Assembly: GCA_016707075.1 (NCBI GenBank)
Contig: JADJII010000007.1
Location: 62,001 to 126,000, forward strand
Direction: 5' to 3'
Origin: Egaibacter danicus
GTDB taxonomy: Bacteria > Pseudomonadota > Gammaproteobacteria > Burkholderiales > Burkholderiaceae_C
DNA: 64,000 nucleotides
Part shown: positions 8,337-16,930 of the stretch, one piece after another
Layout: every line of letters starts with the position of its first letter
How positions within the stretch are numbered: position 1 is the stretch's first letter
Program-made: the position numbers and the translations under genes
The notes under the pieces: model-generated
The model's input: the letters and a program-made list of their open reading frames with translations, nothing else
The model's database searches: none
Told to the model about the DNA's origin: nothing

Positions 8337-9028
8337 TGACCGTGCAAACTGCCCTGAAAACCGAAGCGCTGATCTTCGACATGGACGGCACCATGATCAA
8401 CTCCATGCCCTACCACGCGCAGAGCTGGATCGCGTTCACCCAAAACCACGGCATCCAGATTGATGTGCCTGACCTGATGGCCCGCACCACCGGCCGCACC
8501 GGCGCCGAGTGCATGCGCGAGCTGTTTCAGCGCGAGATGGAAGACGACGAGTGCTGGCGGCTGATCCACGAAAAGGAAGAAATTTACCGCGAGCTGTTTG
8601 CGCCAGTGTTCTCCGAAGTAGCAGGTTTCAAGGCGTTCGCAGCCGTGGCACGCGGCCAGGGCCTGAAGGTGGGTGTGGGCACAGCCGGTGACAAACACAA
8701 CATCGCGTTTGCGTTCTCACACCTGAAGATGGACCCCGTTCCCCATGCCGTGGTGGGCGGTGACGAAGGTCTGCCCGGCAAGCCCGAACCCGCTATCTTT
8801 CTGGAAGCGGCCAGGCGAATGGCGGCGAAGGCTGAGGCTTGCATTGTTTTTGAAGATGCGCCCTTTGGCATCGAGGCGGCACGCCGCGCCGGCATGCGTG
8901 CGGTGGCGCTGTGCACCACGCATTCCCCCGCCGAGCTGGCGGGCCCGCACGTGATTGCCAGCGTGCGTGATTACCATGAGCTGATGAGTTCACAATTTCT
9001 GGAGAAACTGCATGTTGCAACTTCGTGA
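8336..9028 (+). CDS. HAD-superfamily phosphatase (beta-phosphoglucomutase/GPH type)
   Basis: A 230-aa HAD hydrolase: motif I FDMDGTMINSMPYH, motif II threonine in GVGTAGDKHN, the lysine in LPGKPEP, and motif IV FEDAPFGIEAARRAGM. A four-helix cap follows motif I, as in beta-phosphoglucomutase/phosphoglycolate phosphatase-like enzymes. The start ATG overlaps the prfB stop (TGATG), and the 3' end overlaps pepN by 17 bp, so all three are probably one transcript. The substrate is undetermined; a sugar phosphate is likely. Confidence 0.88.
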   Translation: MTVQTALKTEALIFDMDGTMINSMPYHAQSWIAFTQNHGIQIDVPDLMARTTGRTGAECMRELFQREMEDDECWRLIHEKEEIYRELFAPVFSEVAGFKAFAAVARGQGLKVGVGTAGDKHNIAFAFSHLKMDPVPHAVVGGDEGLPGKPEPAIFLEAARRMAAKAEACIVFEDAPFGIEAARRAGMRAVALCTTHSPAELAGPHVIASVRDYHELMSSQFLEKLHVATS

Positions 9029-11732
9029 TGGACAAGGCGCCCCTGTGGCGGTTCACCGTGCCGACTATGCGGCCCCCGCTTACTGGATCGACACCGTTGA
9101 TCTGACGTTCGATCTGGACCCGGCCAAGACCCGCGTCCTGAACAAGATGACGCTGCGCCGCAACCCCGATGTAGCAGCGCAGCCTCTGAAGCTGGATGGC
9201 GAAGACCTCAACCTTGCCCGCGTGCTGGTCAACGGCCAGGGCGCGTCGTTCAAGATGGAAGGCTCGCGCCTGGTGCTGGAAAACCTGCCTAGCCTGGAAG
9301 AATATGGCAGCAGCCCATTTGAGCTGGAAATTTTCACCACCTGCGTGCCCGCCAAAAATACCAAGTTGATGGGCTTGTACGTTAGCAACGACTCCTTCTT
9401 CACGCAATGTGAAGCCGAGGGGTTCCGGCGCATCACCTACTTCCCGGACCGCCCCGACGTGATGGCCAGCTACACCGTGACGCTGCGCGCTGACAAGGCC
9501 AAATACCCGGTGCTGCTGAGTAACGGCAACCTGGTGGCGCAGGGGCCGGTGGAAGGCGCCGGCAACGAGGGCCGCCACTTCGCCAAATGGGTGGACCCGC
9601 ACAAGAAGCCGTCTTACCTGTTTGCGCTGGTCGCCGGTCAACTGGTGTGCCGCGAGCAGCGCATCACTTCCCGCGCGGGCAAGGAACACTTGTTGCAGGT
9701 GTATGTGCGCCCTGGCGACATGGACAAGACCGAACACGCGATGAACTCGCTGATGGCCAGCGTGGTGTGGGACGAGGCCCGCTTTGGCCTGCCGCTGGAC
9801 CTGGAGCGCTTCATGATCGTCGCCACCAGCGACTTCAACATGGGCGCGATGGAAAACAAGGGTCTCAACATCTTCAACACCAAGTACGTGCTGGCCAGCC
9901 AGGCGACGGCAACCGACGCCGATTTCTCGAACATCGAATCGGTCGTCGGCCACGAGTATTTCCACAACTGGACGGGCAACCGCGTCACCTGTCGCGACTG
10001 GTTCCAGCTCTCGCTGAAGGAAGGCCTCACCGTCTTCCGTGACCAGGAGTTCTCGCAGGATCTGGCAGGCGATGCATCGGCCCGCGCCGTCAAGCGCATT
10101 GAGGACGTGCGCGTGCTGCGCACAGCCCAGTTCCCCGAAGACGCCGGCCCCATGGCGCACCCGGTGCGACCTGACAGCTACGTGGAGATCAACAACTTCT
10201 ACACCGTCACCATTTACGAAAAAGGTGCTGAAGTCGTTCGCATGATGCAGACGCTGGCTACCGAAGGGGCCTCCGATCCCCAGGGTCGCGCAGGCTTCGC
10301 CAAAGGCATGACGCTGTATTTCGAGCGCCACGACGGGCAGGCGGTGACCTGTGACGACTTTGCGCAGGCGATTGCGGATGCCAACCCGGCGTCTGACCTC
10401 GCTCGTCTCTTGCCCCAGTTCAAGCGCTGGTACAGCCAGGCGGGCACGCCCCATCTGCACGCCGCAGGAGTGTTTGACGCTGCGCAACGCAGCTACACGC
10501 TAACGTTCAAGCAAAGCTGCGCGGCCACGCCGGGGCAAGCGGTGAAGGAGCCGTTTGTCATCCCGATCGGGTTGGGCCTGCTGACCCCAGAAGGTCAGGA
10601 AATTGCCGCATCGCGCACGTTTGTAATGACACAGGTCACAGAAACCGTGACCTTTGACAACGTGGACGCCGAGCCCGTTCCGTCCATCTTGCGTGCGTTT
10701 AGCGCCCCGGTGGTACTGGCGTTTGACTACAGCGACGAACAGCTGCTGACCCTGCTGGCGTTTGATCCGGACCCGTTTAACCGCTGGGAAGCCGGGCAAC
10801 GTCTGGCACTTCGATGCGCTATCAAGTTCATAGCTGGTCACGCTGATTTGACAGGGGCTATCGTGCTAAACGATGCCTATATTGCGGCCATGCGCGGTGT
10901 TTTGCGGCACCCCACGCTGGACGCTGCGTTCAAGGAACTGGTGCTCACACTGCCGTCCGAGACCTACATTGCCGAACAGCTGGATGTGGTGGACCCGCAG
11001 CGCATTCATGCCGTTCGTGAGGCCATGCGCGCGCAACTGGCGCAGGCGCTGGCCGCGGACTGGCAGTGGGCGTTTGAAGTCCACCAAACCGGCGGCGTGT
11101 ACAAACCCGATGCGGTCTCCAGCGGCAAGCGGGCTCTGAGCGGTCTGGCCCTGTCGCAGCTGTGCCTGGCGGCCCGACACACGGCAGACACCGTGTGGCC
11201 AGGCAAGGCTCTCCAGCGCTTCAAGGACGCGACCAACATGACGGACCGCTTCAACGCGCTGGCCGCGCTGGTGAGCAGCGGCCATGCGCTGGCTGCTCCT
11301 GCGCTGGAGCGCTTCCACAGCATGTTCAAGGACGAAGCGCTGGTGCTGGACAAATGGTTTGCGCTGCAGGCCGGCGCCACCGACCGCAACGGCGACGTGC
11401 TGCCGGTCGTGCGCCAGCTGCTGCTGCATCCAGACTTCAACCTGCGCAACCCCAACCGCGCACGCAGCGTGATCTTCAGCTACTGCAGCGCCAACCCCGG
11501 CGCGTTTCATCGGCCCGACGCGGCGGGCTATGTGTTCTGGAGCGAGCGGGTCATCGAGATTGACAGCTTCAACCCGCAGGTTGCAGCCCGTCTGGCCCGC
11601 GCGCTGGACCGCTGGAAGAAACTGGCCGAGCCCTACCGCAGCGCAGCCCGCGAAGCCATTGCGCGCGTTGCCGCACGCACCGACCTGAGCAACGACGTGC
11701 GTGAGGTGGTTGACCGCGCGCTGGCCGATTGA
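9012..11732 (+). CDS. pepN: Aminopeptidase N (M1 zinc metallopeptidase)
   Basis: A 906-aa cytoplasmic aminopeptidase of the alanyl/arginyl type. GAMEN (about residue 277), which anchors the substrate amino group, and the zinc motif HEYFHNWTGN (about 313) with its downstream glutamate in LKEGLTVFRDQEFS are intact, and the length is slightly above the family norm (about 870-900). The start lies within the 3' end of the HAD gene. A copy of the dispersed repeat is translated in frame at about residues 603-618 (FIAGHADLTGA), in the C-terminal helical region away from the active site. Confidence 0.95.
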   Translation: MLQLRDGQGAPVAVHRADYAAPAYWIDTVDLTFDLDPAKTRVLNKMTLRRNPDVAAQPLKLDGEDLNLARVLVNGQGASFKMEGSRLVLENLPSLEEYGSSPFELEIFTTCVPAKNTKLMGLYVSNDSFFTQCEAEGFRRITYFPDRPDVMASYTVTLRADKAKYPVLLSNGNLVAQGPVEGAGNEGRHFAKWVDPHKKPSYLFALVAGQLVCREQRITSRAGKEHLLQVYVRPGDMDKTEHAMNSLMASVVWDEARFGLPLDLERFMIVATSDFNMGAMENKGLNIFNTKYVLASQATATDADFSNIESVVGHEYFHNWTGNRVTCRDWFQLSLKEGLTVFRDQEFSQDLAGDASARAVKRIEDVRVLRTAQFPEDAGPMAHPVRPDSYVEINNFYTVTIYEKGAEVVRMMQTLATEGASDPQGRAGFAKGMTLYFERHDGQAVTCDDFAQAIADANPASDLARLLPQFKRWYSQAGTPHLHAAGVFDAAQRSYTLTFKQSCAATPGQAVKEPFVIPIGLGLLTPEGQEIAASRTFVMTQVTETVTFDNVDAEPVPSILRAFSAPVVLAFDYSDEQLLTLLAFDPDPFNRWEAGQRLALRCAIKFIAGHADLTGAIVLNDAYIAAMRGVLRHPTLDAAFKELVLTLPSETYIAEQLDVVDPQRIHAVREAMRAQLAQALAADWQWAFEVHQTGGVYKPDAVSSGKRALSGLALSQLCLAARHTADTVWPGKALQRFKDATNMTDRFNALAALVSSGHALAAPALERFHSMFKDEALVLDKWFALQAGATDRNGDVLPVVRQLLLHPDFNLRNPNRARSVIFSYCSANPGAFHRPDAAGYVFWSERVIEIDSFNPQVAARLARALDRWKKLAEPYRSAAREAIARVAARTDLSNDVREVVDRALAD
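10818..10866 (+). repeat. Dispersed palindromic repeat, copy 3 (in pepN)
   Basis: Head GCTATCAAGTTCATAGCT, tail with CACGC, GACAGGGGCTA at family spacing; the 3' part of the tail is diverged. Same translation phase as copies 1, 2 and 10; the encoded FIAGHADLTGA resembles FIAARAQSTGA of copy 1. Confidence 0.75.
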
Positions 11733-11750
11733 TTCTGCGTTTGTTTCATC

Positions 11751-12755
11751 ATGTCCAAAAACATTTCCCTCACCCGTTACCTCGTTGAGCAGCAACGTGA
11801 GGGCGGGCTGATCCCCTCACAACTGCGCCTGCTGCTGGAAGTGGTGGCCCGCGCCTGCAAAAGCATCAGTCAGGCCGTGAACAAAGGCGCTTTGGGTGGC
11901 GTGCTGGGTGCAACCGAGAGTGAAAATGTTCAGGGTGAAATCCAGAAAAAGCTGGACATCATCGCCAATGAAGTTTTGATCGAAGCGAACGAATGGGGTG
12001 GTCATCTGGCGGCCATGGCGAGCGAAGAGATGGACAGCATCTATCTGGTGCCTCACCGTTACCCGCAGGGTGAATACCTGCTGCTGTTTGACCCGCTGGA
12101 CGGCTCCAGCAATATCGACGTCAACGTCAGTATCGGGACTATCTTCAGTGTGCTGGTCAAACCAGAAGGCTCCGGCGTTTCGGAGCAGGACTTCCTGCAA
12201 CCTGGCAGCAAGCAGGTCGCGGCAGGTTATTGCGTTTACGGGCCGCAAACCACGCTGGTACTGACCGTGGGTGATGGTGTGGCGATGTTTACGCTGGACC
12301 GTGAGCAGGGCTCGTTCGTGCTGACCCAGGAAAACCTGAGGATTCCTGAAGATACGAAAGAATTCGCCATCAACATGAGCAACATGCGCCACTGGGACAC
12401 CCCGGTCAAACGCTACATTGATGAATGTCTTCAGGGCAGGGAAGGCCCAAGGGGCAAGGACTTCAACATGCGCTGGATTGCCAGCATGGTGGCCGACGTG
12501 CACCGCATCCTCACCCGTGGCGGCGTTTTCCTCTACCCGTGGGACAAGCGCGAGCCGCACAAGGCCGGCAAGCTGCGCCTGATGTACGAGGCCAACCCCA
12601 TGAGCTGGCTGATCGAACAGGCCGGCGGCGCTGCCACCAATGGCAAACAGCGCATCCTGGATATCCAGCCGGGTCAGTTGCACGAGCGCGTGAGTGTCAT
12701 GCTGGGCTCGAAGAACGAAGTGGAACGCGTCACCCGGTACCATAACGAGCCGTAA
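11751..12755 (+). CDS. fbp: Fructose-1,6-bisphosphatase, class I
   Basis: A 334-aa class I FBPase converting fructose-1,6-bisphosphate to fructose-6-phosphate (gluconeogenesis; Calvin cycle where present). The metal-binding motif FDPLDGSSNIDVNVSIGTIFSV is intact near residue 110, together with the substrate-binding block SMVADVHRILTRGGVFLYP and the conserved YEANPMSWLIEQAGG. The ATG is 18 bp after the pepN stop. Nothing unusual. Confidence 0.97.
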   Translation: MSKNISLTRYLVEQQREGGLIPSQLRLLLEVVARACKSISQAVNKGALGGVLGATESENVQGEIQKKLDIIANEVLIEANEWGGHLAAMASEEMDSIYLVPHRYPQGEYLLLFDPLDGSSNIDVNVSIGTIFSVLVKPEGSGVSEQDFLQPGSKQVAAGYCVYGPQTTLVLTVGDGVAMFTLDREQGSFVLTQENLRIPEDTKEFAINMSNMRHWDTPVKRYIDECLQGREGPRGKDFNMRWIASMVADVHRILTRGGVFLYPWDKREPHKAGKLRLMYEANPMSWLIEQAGGAATNGKQRILDIQPGQLHERVSVMLGSKNEVERVTRYHNEP

Positions 12756-12775
12756 ACCAGCCATTACAGGCAGGC

Positions 12776-12781
12776 TATAAT
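12776..12781 (+). promoter_or_regulatory. Likely -10 box of the tRNA-Thr promoter
   Basis: A perfect TATAAT ends 13 bp before the first base of the tRNA, in the short gap after fbp. No good -35 hexamer is visible at 17 bp, so the assignment rests on the -10 match and position. Confidence 0.55.
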
Positions 12782-12794
12782 TTGCGGCTTACCA

Positions 12795-12870
12795 GCCGGT
12801 GTAGCTCAGTCGGTAGAGCAGCTCATTCGTAATGAGAAGGTCGGGTGTTCGATTCATCTCTCCGGCACCA
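12795..12870 (+). tRNA. tRNA-Thr (anticodon CGT)
   Basis: A 76-nt tRNA with encoded CCA. The acceptor arms GCCGGTG and CTCCGGC pair around the cloverleaf, with D-arm AGCTCAGTCGGTAGAGCA, anticodon CGT at 12828-12830 in loop TTCGTAA, and T-loop GTTCGATTC. It closely matches E. coli threonyl tRNA(CGU), including the G27-A43 mismatch. No integrase or duplicated 3' end was seen nearby. Confidence 0.96.
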
Positions 12871-12882
12871 ATAAAAACAAGG

Positions 12883-12915
12883 AAAGCCCGCTATCCGAAC
12901 GATAGTGGGCTTTTT
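12883..12915 (+). terminator. Intrinsic terminator after tRNA-Thr
   Basis: AAAGCCCGCTATC and GATAGTGGGCTTT pair around a CGAAC loop and run into a T tract at 12911-12915, 13 bp after the tRNA 3' end. The arrangement is that of a rho-independent terminator for the tRNA transcript. Confidence 0.88.
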
Positions 12916-12982
12916 CAATGGTCGGCACCCTATTCGAAATCGGGCAACGTGTGACAGCATGTGTACTCCGGGAAGGCGGGCA

Positions 12983-13468
12983 ATGAATCGATCACTGGCA
13001 ACGGCAATGACTGCCGTGCTACTCAGCGGCGGGATGGCGTTGGCCGACCCGTTCGACGATGCCATGGCAGCCAACAAACGCGGCGACTATTTCACGTCAT
13101 TTCCCCTCTTTGAAAAACTCGCCTTAAAGGGCGATGCGGCGGCCCAAACCAGCCTGGGCCTGATGCTGGAAAAAGGGCAAGGCGTGGCCCCAAGCCCTGC
13201 TGAGGCGGTTCAGTGGTATCGGCTGGCAGCCGAGCAGGGGTATGCCACAGCCCAGGTCAATCTGGGGCTGATGTACGGCAAGGGTCTGGGCGTAGCGCAA
13301 GACGAAGTGCGGGCTTACATGTGGTTCATGCTTGCCGCCGGATCAGGGGAACCCAACGCCATCAGGAATCGCAATGTGGCCGCACAACGCCTGACACCCC
13401 AGCAAATTGCGCAAGCGCTGCAAATGGCGCGCGAATGTCAGCGGCGTGAGTTCAGGGGCTGTGAGTGA
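12983..13468 (+). CDS. Exported Sel1-repeat protein
   Basis: A 161-aa protein with a signal peptide (MNRSLATAMTAVLLSGGMALA) followed by two to three Sel1-like repeats: AAAQTSLGLMLEKGQGV...AVQWYRLAAEQG and ATAQVNLGLMYGKGLGV...AYMWFMLAAGSG. Such repeats are alpha-solenoid scaffolds for protein binding; a periplasmic adaptor role is inferred. The open frame begins at 12905 inside the terminator, but the ATG at 12983 starts the signal peptide and is preceded by GGAAGGCGGG. A C-terminal CQRREFRGC cysteine pair could form a disulfide. Confidence 0.85.
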   Translation: MNRSLATAMTAVLLSGGMALADPFDDAMAANKRGDYFTSFPLFEKLALKGDAAAQTSLGLMLEKGQGVAPSPAEAVQWYRLAAEQGYATAQVNLGLMYGKGLGVAQDEVRAYMWFMLAAGSGEPNAIRNRNVAAQRLTPQQIAQALQMARECQRREFRGCE

Positions 13469-13642
13469 TCTTCAGTTTGTCAAAGCTACACTTGTTGGCC
13501 TTCAGCAACGAAACCCGGAAAACTGCCAAGGCCTTTCTTGTGTTGTGATCCCGCGCAAGGGATAGCATTTGATAAAACACATACTGAAACGACATTGTTT
13601 GAATAACCGGCCCGATCCGAACAGGCGACCCAGACCCCCGAT

Positions 13643-13879
13643 ATGCCCTTGAAATGTTCATCGTGCGGCGCACCCGTTGCCCGCCAGGACTGTCACCGGA
13701 ACCGCTATGCAGAGTTCATCTGCAGAAAGTGTCAGCGCGCCGGAGTCAGATTCACCTGGCGCGGGCGATTGCGATACTGGTCCAGACAAACTCGTATATG
13801 GGTTCTGTTTGGTCTGATGCTGCTGGTGGCAGCCGGCATGATTGGCTGGGCCATTTACAGGTCTTTTAACTCCTACTGA
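13643..13879 (+). CDS. Small membrane protein with zinc-ribbon-like cysteines
   Basis: A 78-aa frame with two CxxC pairs (CSSCG near residue 5 and CRKC near 27) typical of a zinc ribbon, then a basic stretch and one transmembrane helix (about residues 51-71). Small ribbon-plus-helix proteins of this layout are common, but I do not recognise the family. The Shine-Dalgarno is weak. A second frame is open over the same interval (13654-13869) but has no such motifs. The 174 bp upstream of it (13469-13642) shows no convincing gene. Confidence 0.5.
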   Translation: MPLKCSSCGAPVARQDCHRNRYAEFICRKCQRAGVRFTWRGRLRYWSRQTRIWVLFGLMLLVAAGMIGWAIYRSFNSY

Positions 13880-13970
13880 AGGCCATACCGTAGCGCAGTA
13901 GTGACCTGTGGTTCCTGATGGCCAGCTGCATTTTGCTTTAATGTGCCCAACTTCCTGTTTGCGCCCCAAC

Positions 13971-14741
13971 ATGTTCATTGCAGCCAAATTCCTCGCCCTG
14001 ATCACCCAGCCACTTGTGTACGTTGTTGTCCTGTTGGCCGCAGGTTTGCTGTTGACGCGGTATAGACCATCCCTGAGCCGTCGCCTGACGGGGGCAGCCT
14101 TGACCGTGTTGCTGGTAATGGGCTGGATGCCGTTGCCTGACCTGCTGGTTCGCCAACTGGAGGGGCAGTATGCCGAGATGGCGCCGCAGACCGATTTGAG
14201 TGGCTATGCCGGCATCGTGGTGTTGGGCGGTGCGCTGGTTTCAGGTCAAGTCTGGCTGGGCCATACCCAGCCCTTGCTCAACGACGCCGCAGAACGGATG
14301 ACGACGGCGGTGGCCCTACTGCAGCGCAACCCGCAACTGCGCGTCGTGTTCACGGGGGGTGAAGGCCTCTTGTTTGGCACCGGCCCCAACGAAGCGCAAC
14401 GCACCAAGATCTTTTTTGACAGCATGGGCGTTCCCGATGGGCGTGTGAGCTACGAATCCGCGTCACGCAACACCCATGAAAATGCCGTGCTCACGGCACG
14501 GCTGCCGGGCATTGACATCACGCAGCGCTGGCTGCTGGTGACATCGGCCTCGCATATGCCGCGCTCCATCGCCACATTCGCCAAAGCGGGCTGGAACGTC
14601 ACCGCCTACCCGGTCGATTTTCGTACCGGGCCAGTCACGCCATGGACTGACTATTCGCTGGCTGGTGGCGCCGACCGCTGGGAACTGGCGCTGCACGAAC
14701 TGGTTGGCCTGCTGTCTTATCGCCTGGCCGGGTGGCTATAG
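13971..14741 (+). CDS. YdcF/ElyC-type DUF218 membrane protein
   Basis: A 256-aa protein with two N-terminal transmembrane helices and a cytosolic or periplasmic DUF218 domain: IVVLGGALVSG, RVVFTGGEG, the ESASRNTHENA motif and VTSASHMPRSIATF. Members such as ElyC affect envelope carbohydrate metabolism in E. coli; the role here is unknown. Start ATG at 13971 preferred to an upstream open frame, because the first transmembrane helix starts there. Its 3' end overlaps the convergent CNNM gene by 25 bp. Confidence 0.85.
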   Translation: MFIAAKFLALITQPLVYVVVLLAAGLLLTRYRPSLSRRLTGAALTVLLVMGWMPLPDLLVRQLEGQYAEMAPQTDLSGYAGIVVLGGALVSGQVWLGHTQPLLNDAAERMTTAVALLQRNPQLRVVFTGGEGLLFGTGPNEAQRTKIFFDSMGVPDGRVSYESASRNTHENAVLTARLPGIDITQRWLLVTSASHMPRSIATFAKAGWNVTAYPVDFRTGPVTPWTDYSLAGGADRWELALHELVGLLSYRLAGWL

Positions 14742-16042
14742 CTTGAGGAGCGAATGGCCAACACCTTGTCGATACGTTTGCCGTCCAGATCGACCACCTC
14801 AAACGTCCATCCTGCACAGTCGATTCGTTCGCCAGTTGAGGGCAATTCGCCAGACACCGCCATCAGGAGCCCTGCCACAGTGTTGTAGCGGCCACGGTCT
14901 TCACCAGGCAACTCATCGATATCCAGCCTGGCCTTGAGTTCGCCAACGGGCATGGCGCCGTCAATCAGCCATGAGCCATCGTCACGCCGGGTCGCCCAGG
15001 CTTCAGTCTGCGCATGGGGTTGCAGTTCGCCGGTGATGGCTTCCAGCAGGTCATGCGGCGTCATCAGGCCCTGCACCACACCGTACTCATCCACGACAAA
15101 CACCATGCGGGCGGATCGGGTTCTGAACTGCTCGATCAATTCCATGCCAGTCAGCGTTTCGGGAACGAAGGATGCTGCCTGCACATGGGCTTCAATGTTG
15201 CCTTCTTTTCCAGCCCCCGGCGCGCTGCCAAGCTGCAGCAGCTTGCCGACACTGATGATGCCCACAACGTCGTCGAGTGAACCGCGGCAAACCGGGTACC
15301 AGGAATGGGTTCCTCGGTCACCACCCAGGCCAACACGTTTGAGGCTAGCAGCAGCGGAATCGTCCGCCTCCAGCCATTCAACATCGGCGCGTGGCAGCAT
15401 CATGGAGGTTAACGGCCGGTCGTCCAGGTGAAACACATTAAGCACCATCTGGTGCTCATGCTCCTCAATGAGTCCGGCATCCACCCCCTCCTCCAGGCTG
15501 GCGTCGATTTCGGCCTCGGTCACCATGCGGTCACCCGCCGTGTCGATACGCAGCAGTCTGAGTACGCCATGGGTGCACATGGACAGCAGTCGGACGAATG
15601 GTTTGGCACCCGTGGCCACCCAGGTCATCGGGCGGGACACCCAGCGCGCCACATCCTCAGGGTACAGCTGTCCAATTCGCTTGGGCACCAATTCGCCAAA
15701 AACGATGGTCACAAAGGTAATGGCGGTCACCACCAGCGCAGTGGCTGTGACGTCAGCCACCCGGGTGGACAAGCCAAAGGTTTCAATCCATTCGGATACG
15801 CCACTACTGAAAGCCGCCTCGCCAATGATGCCGTTGAGCACCCCGATGGAGGTGATGCCGACCTGAACGGATGACAAAAATTGTGTGGGGTTTTCCAGCA
15901 GGGTGAGCGCTGCCTGCGCGCCTTTGTCACCCGCTTCGGCCAGGGCGCTGAGGCGCACCTTGCGGCTGGCAGTGAGGGCCAGTTCGGACATGGCAAAAGC
16001 GCCGTTGAGCAGCGTCAGCAACGCAATCAGCAAAATATCCAT
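14717..16042 (-). CDS. CNNM-type transporter protein with CBS pair and CorC/HlyC domain
   Basis: A 441-aa inner-membrane protein: an N-terminal CNNM (DUF21) domain with about four helices (MDILLIALLTLLNGAFAMSE, ...FGELVPKRIG), then a tandem CBS domain pair (around MMLPRADVEWLEADD and FVVDEYGVVQGLMTPHDLLEAITGE) and a C-terminal CorC_HlyC domain (WLIDGAMPVGELKARLDI...YNTVAGLL). Proteins of this build are annotated as hemolysin-like or magnesium/cobalt efflux proteins; divalent-cation transport is inferred. The ATG at 16042 is 24 bp from the divergent apaH start, a very short shared promoter region. Confidence 0.9.
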   Translation of the reverse strand: MDILLIALLTLLNGAFAMSELALTASRKVRLSALAEAGDKGAQAALTLLENPTQFLSSVQVGITSIGVLNGIIGEAAFSSGVSEWIETFGLSTRVADVTATALVVTAITFVTIVFGELVPKRIGQLYPEDVARWVSRPMTWVATGAKPFVRLLSMCTHGVLRLLRIDTAGDRMVTEAEIDASLEEGVDAGLIEEHEHQMVLNVFHLDDRPLTSMMLPRADVEWLEADDSAAASLKRVGLGGDRGTHSWYPVCRGSLDDVVGIISVGKLLQLGSAPGAGKEGNIEAHVQAASFVPETLTGMELIEQFRTRSARMVFVVDEYGVVQGLMTPHDLLEAITGELQPHAQTEAWATRRDDGSWLIDGAMPVGELKARLDIDELPGEDRGRYNTVAGLLMAVSGELPSTGERIDCAGWTFEVVDLDGKRIDKVLAIRSSSYSHPARR

Positions 16043-16066
16043 GAATCCGGGGTGAAAATCAACACC

Positions 16067-16912
16067 ATGGCACTTTACCTGATTGGTGACGTGCAGGGCT
16101 GCAATGCGGCACTGCAACGTCTGCTGGACACGATTTCTTTTTCACCCAGCCGCGACTCGCTCATCCTGCTCGGGGACCTGGTCAACCGCGGGCCGGACTC
16201 GGCCGGGGTATTGCGGCGCCTGATGCATTTGGGCCCTGCCGCACGGTGTCTGCTGGGCAATCACGACCTGAACCTGCTGGCTGTGGCCCATGGCGTGCGC
16301 AAACCCCACCGCAAGGACACACTGGGTGGAATTCTCGATGCGCCAGACCGCAACGCCATGCTGGACTGGCTGCGCCAGCAACACATGGCGCTGCTCGAAA
16401 AAACCGGGAATGAAGAGCTTTTATTGATTCATGCCGGCGTACTACCTGCGTGGACAGCTATTAAAACAATAGCGCTTGCCAAAGAAGTGGAAGCGGTGCT
16501 GCAAGGCAATGACCTCGGCGAGTTTCTCCACCAGATGTACGGCAATGAACCCGCCGGCTGGAGCGAGTCACTCACCGGTGTGGCGCGCCTGCGCGTGATC
16601 GTCAATGCTTTGACCCGATTGCGGTTTTGCACGCTCGAAGGGGAAATGGAATTCGAAACCAAGGAAGGTGCCAGTGCCGCACCCGCGGGGTGTATGCCCT
16701 GGTTCGACGTGCCAGGTCGACAAACGGCGGGCGTCACCGTGGCCTTTGGCCACTGGTCCACACTGGGCTGGCTGCATGACCGCCGCGATGTGATCTCGCT
16801 GGACACCGGATGTGTGTGGGGCGGGTGTTTGAGTGCGCTCAAGCTGGGAGCGAACTCCACCTTAAACGAACTGATTCAAGTGAAATGTGAGGCAGCCCAA
16901 AAACCGGGTTAA
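16067..16912 (+). CDS. apaH: Bis(5'-nucleosyl)-tetraphosphatase, symmetrical
   Basis: A 281-aa metallophosphatase that splits Ap4A into two ADP. Motifs: GDVQGC, GDLVNRGPDS, GNHDLNLL, the HAGVLPAW block and a C-terminal GHWSTLGW/DTGCVWGG pair, all as expected for ApaH. The frame could extend upstream into the CNNM promoter, but the ATG at 16067 fits the family start MxxYLIGDVQG. A possible diverged repeat copy overlaps residues 120-136. Confidence 0.95.
   Translation: MALYLIGDVQGCNAALQRLLDTISFSPSRDSLILLGDLVNRGPDSAGVLRRLMHLGPAARCLLGNHDLNLLAVAHGVRKPHRKDTLGGILDAPDRNAMLDWLRQQHMALLEKTGNEELLLIHAGVLPAWTAIKTIALAKEVEAVLQGNDLGEFLHQMYGNEPAGWSESLTGVARLRVIVNALTRLRFCTLEGEMEFETKEGASAAPAGCMPWFDVPGRQTAGVTVAFGHWSTLGWLHDRRDVISLDTGCVWGGCLSALKLGANSTLNELIQVKCEAAQKPG
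16425..16473 (-). repeat. Possible dispersed palindromic repeat, copy 4 (in apaH, antisense)
   Basis: Minus-strand head GCTATTGTTTTAATAGCT is exactly 18 bp and the tail has CACGCA and ACG at the family spacing. However, the tail lies over the conserved HAGVLPAW coding block, so part of the match could be coincidence. Weak copy. Confidence 0.4.
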
Positions 16913-16930
16913 CCGGGTTGCGCGGCCCGA

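Noticed and set aside
8793..10487. A 564-codon open frame antisense to pepN
   Set aside because: It mirrors the pepN codon structure, has no domain or start signal, and pepN is a clear M1 peptidase.
12795..12870. tRNA-Thr as an integration (attachment) site
   Set aside because: No integrase or duplicated tRNA 3' end follows; only a terminator and a normal gene.
13452..13673. A 73-codon minus-strand frame between the Sel1 protein and the small ribbon protein
   Set aside because: No homology, no Shine-Dalgarno, and overlaps both neighbours.
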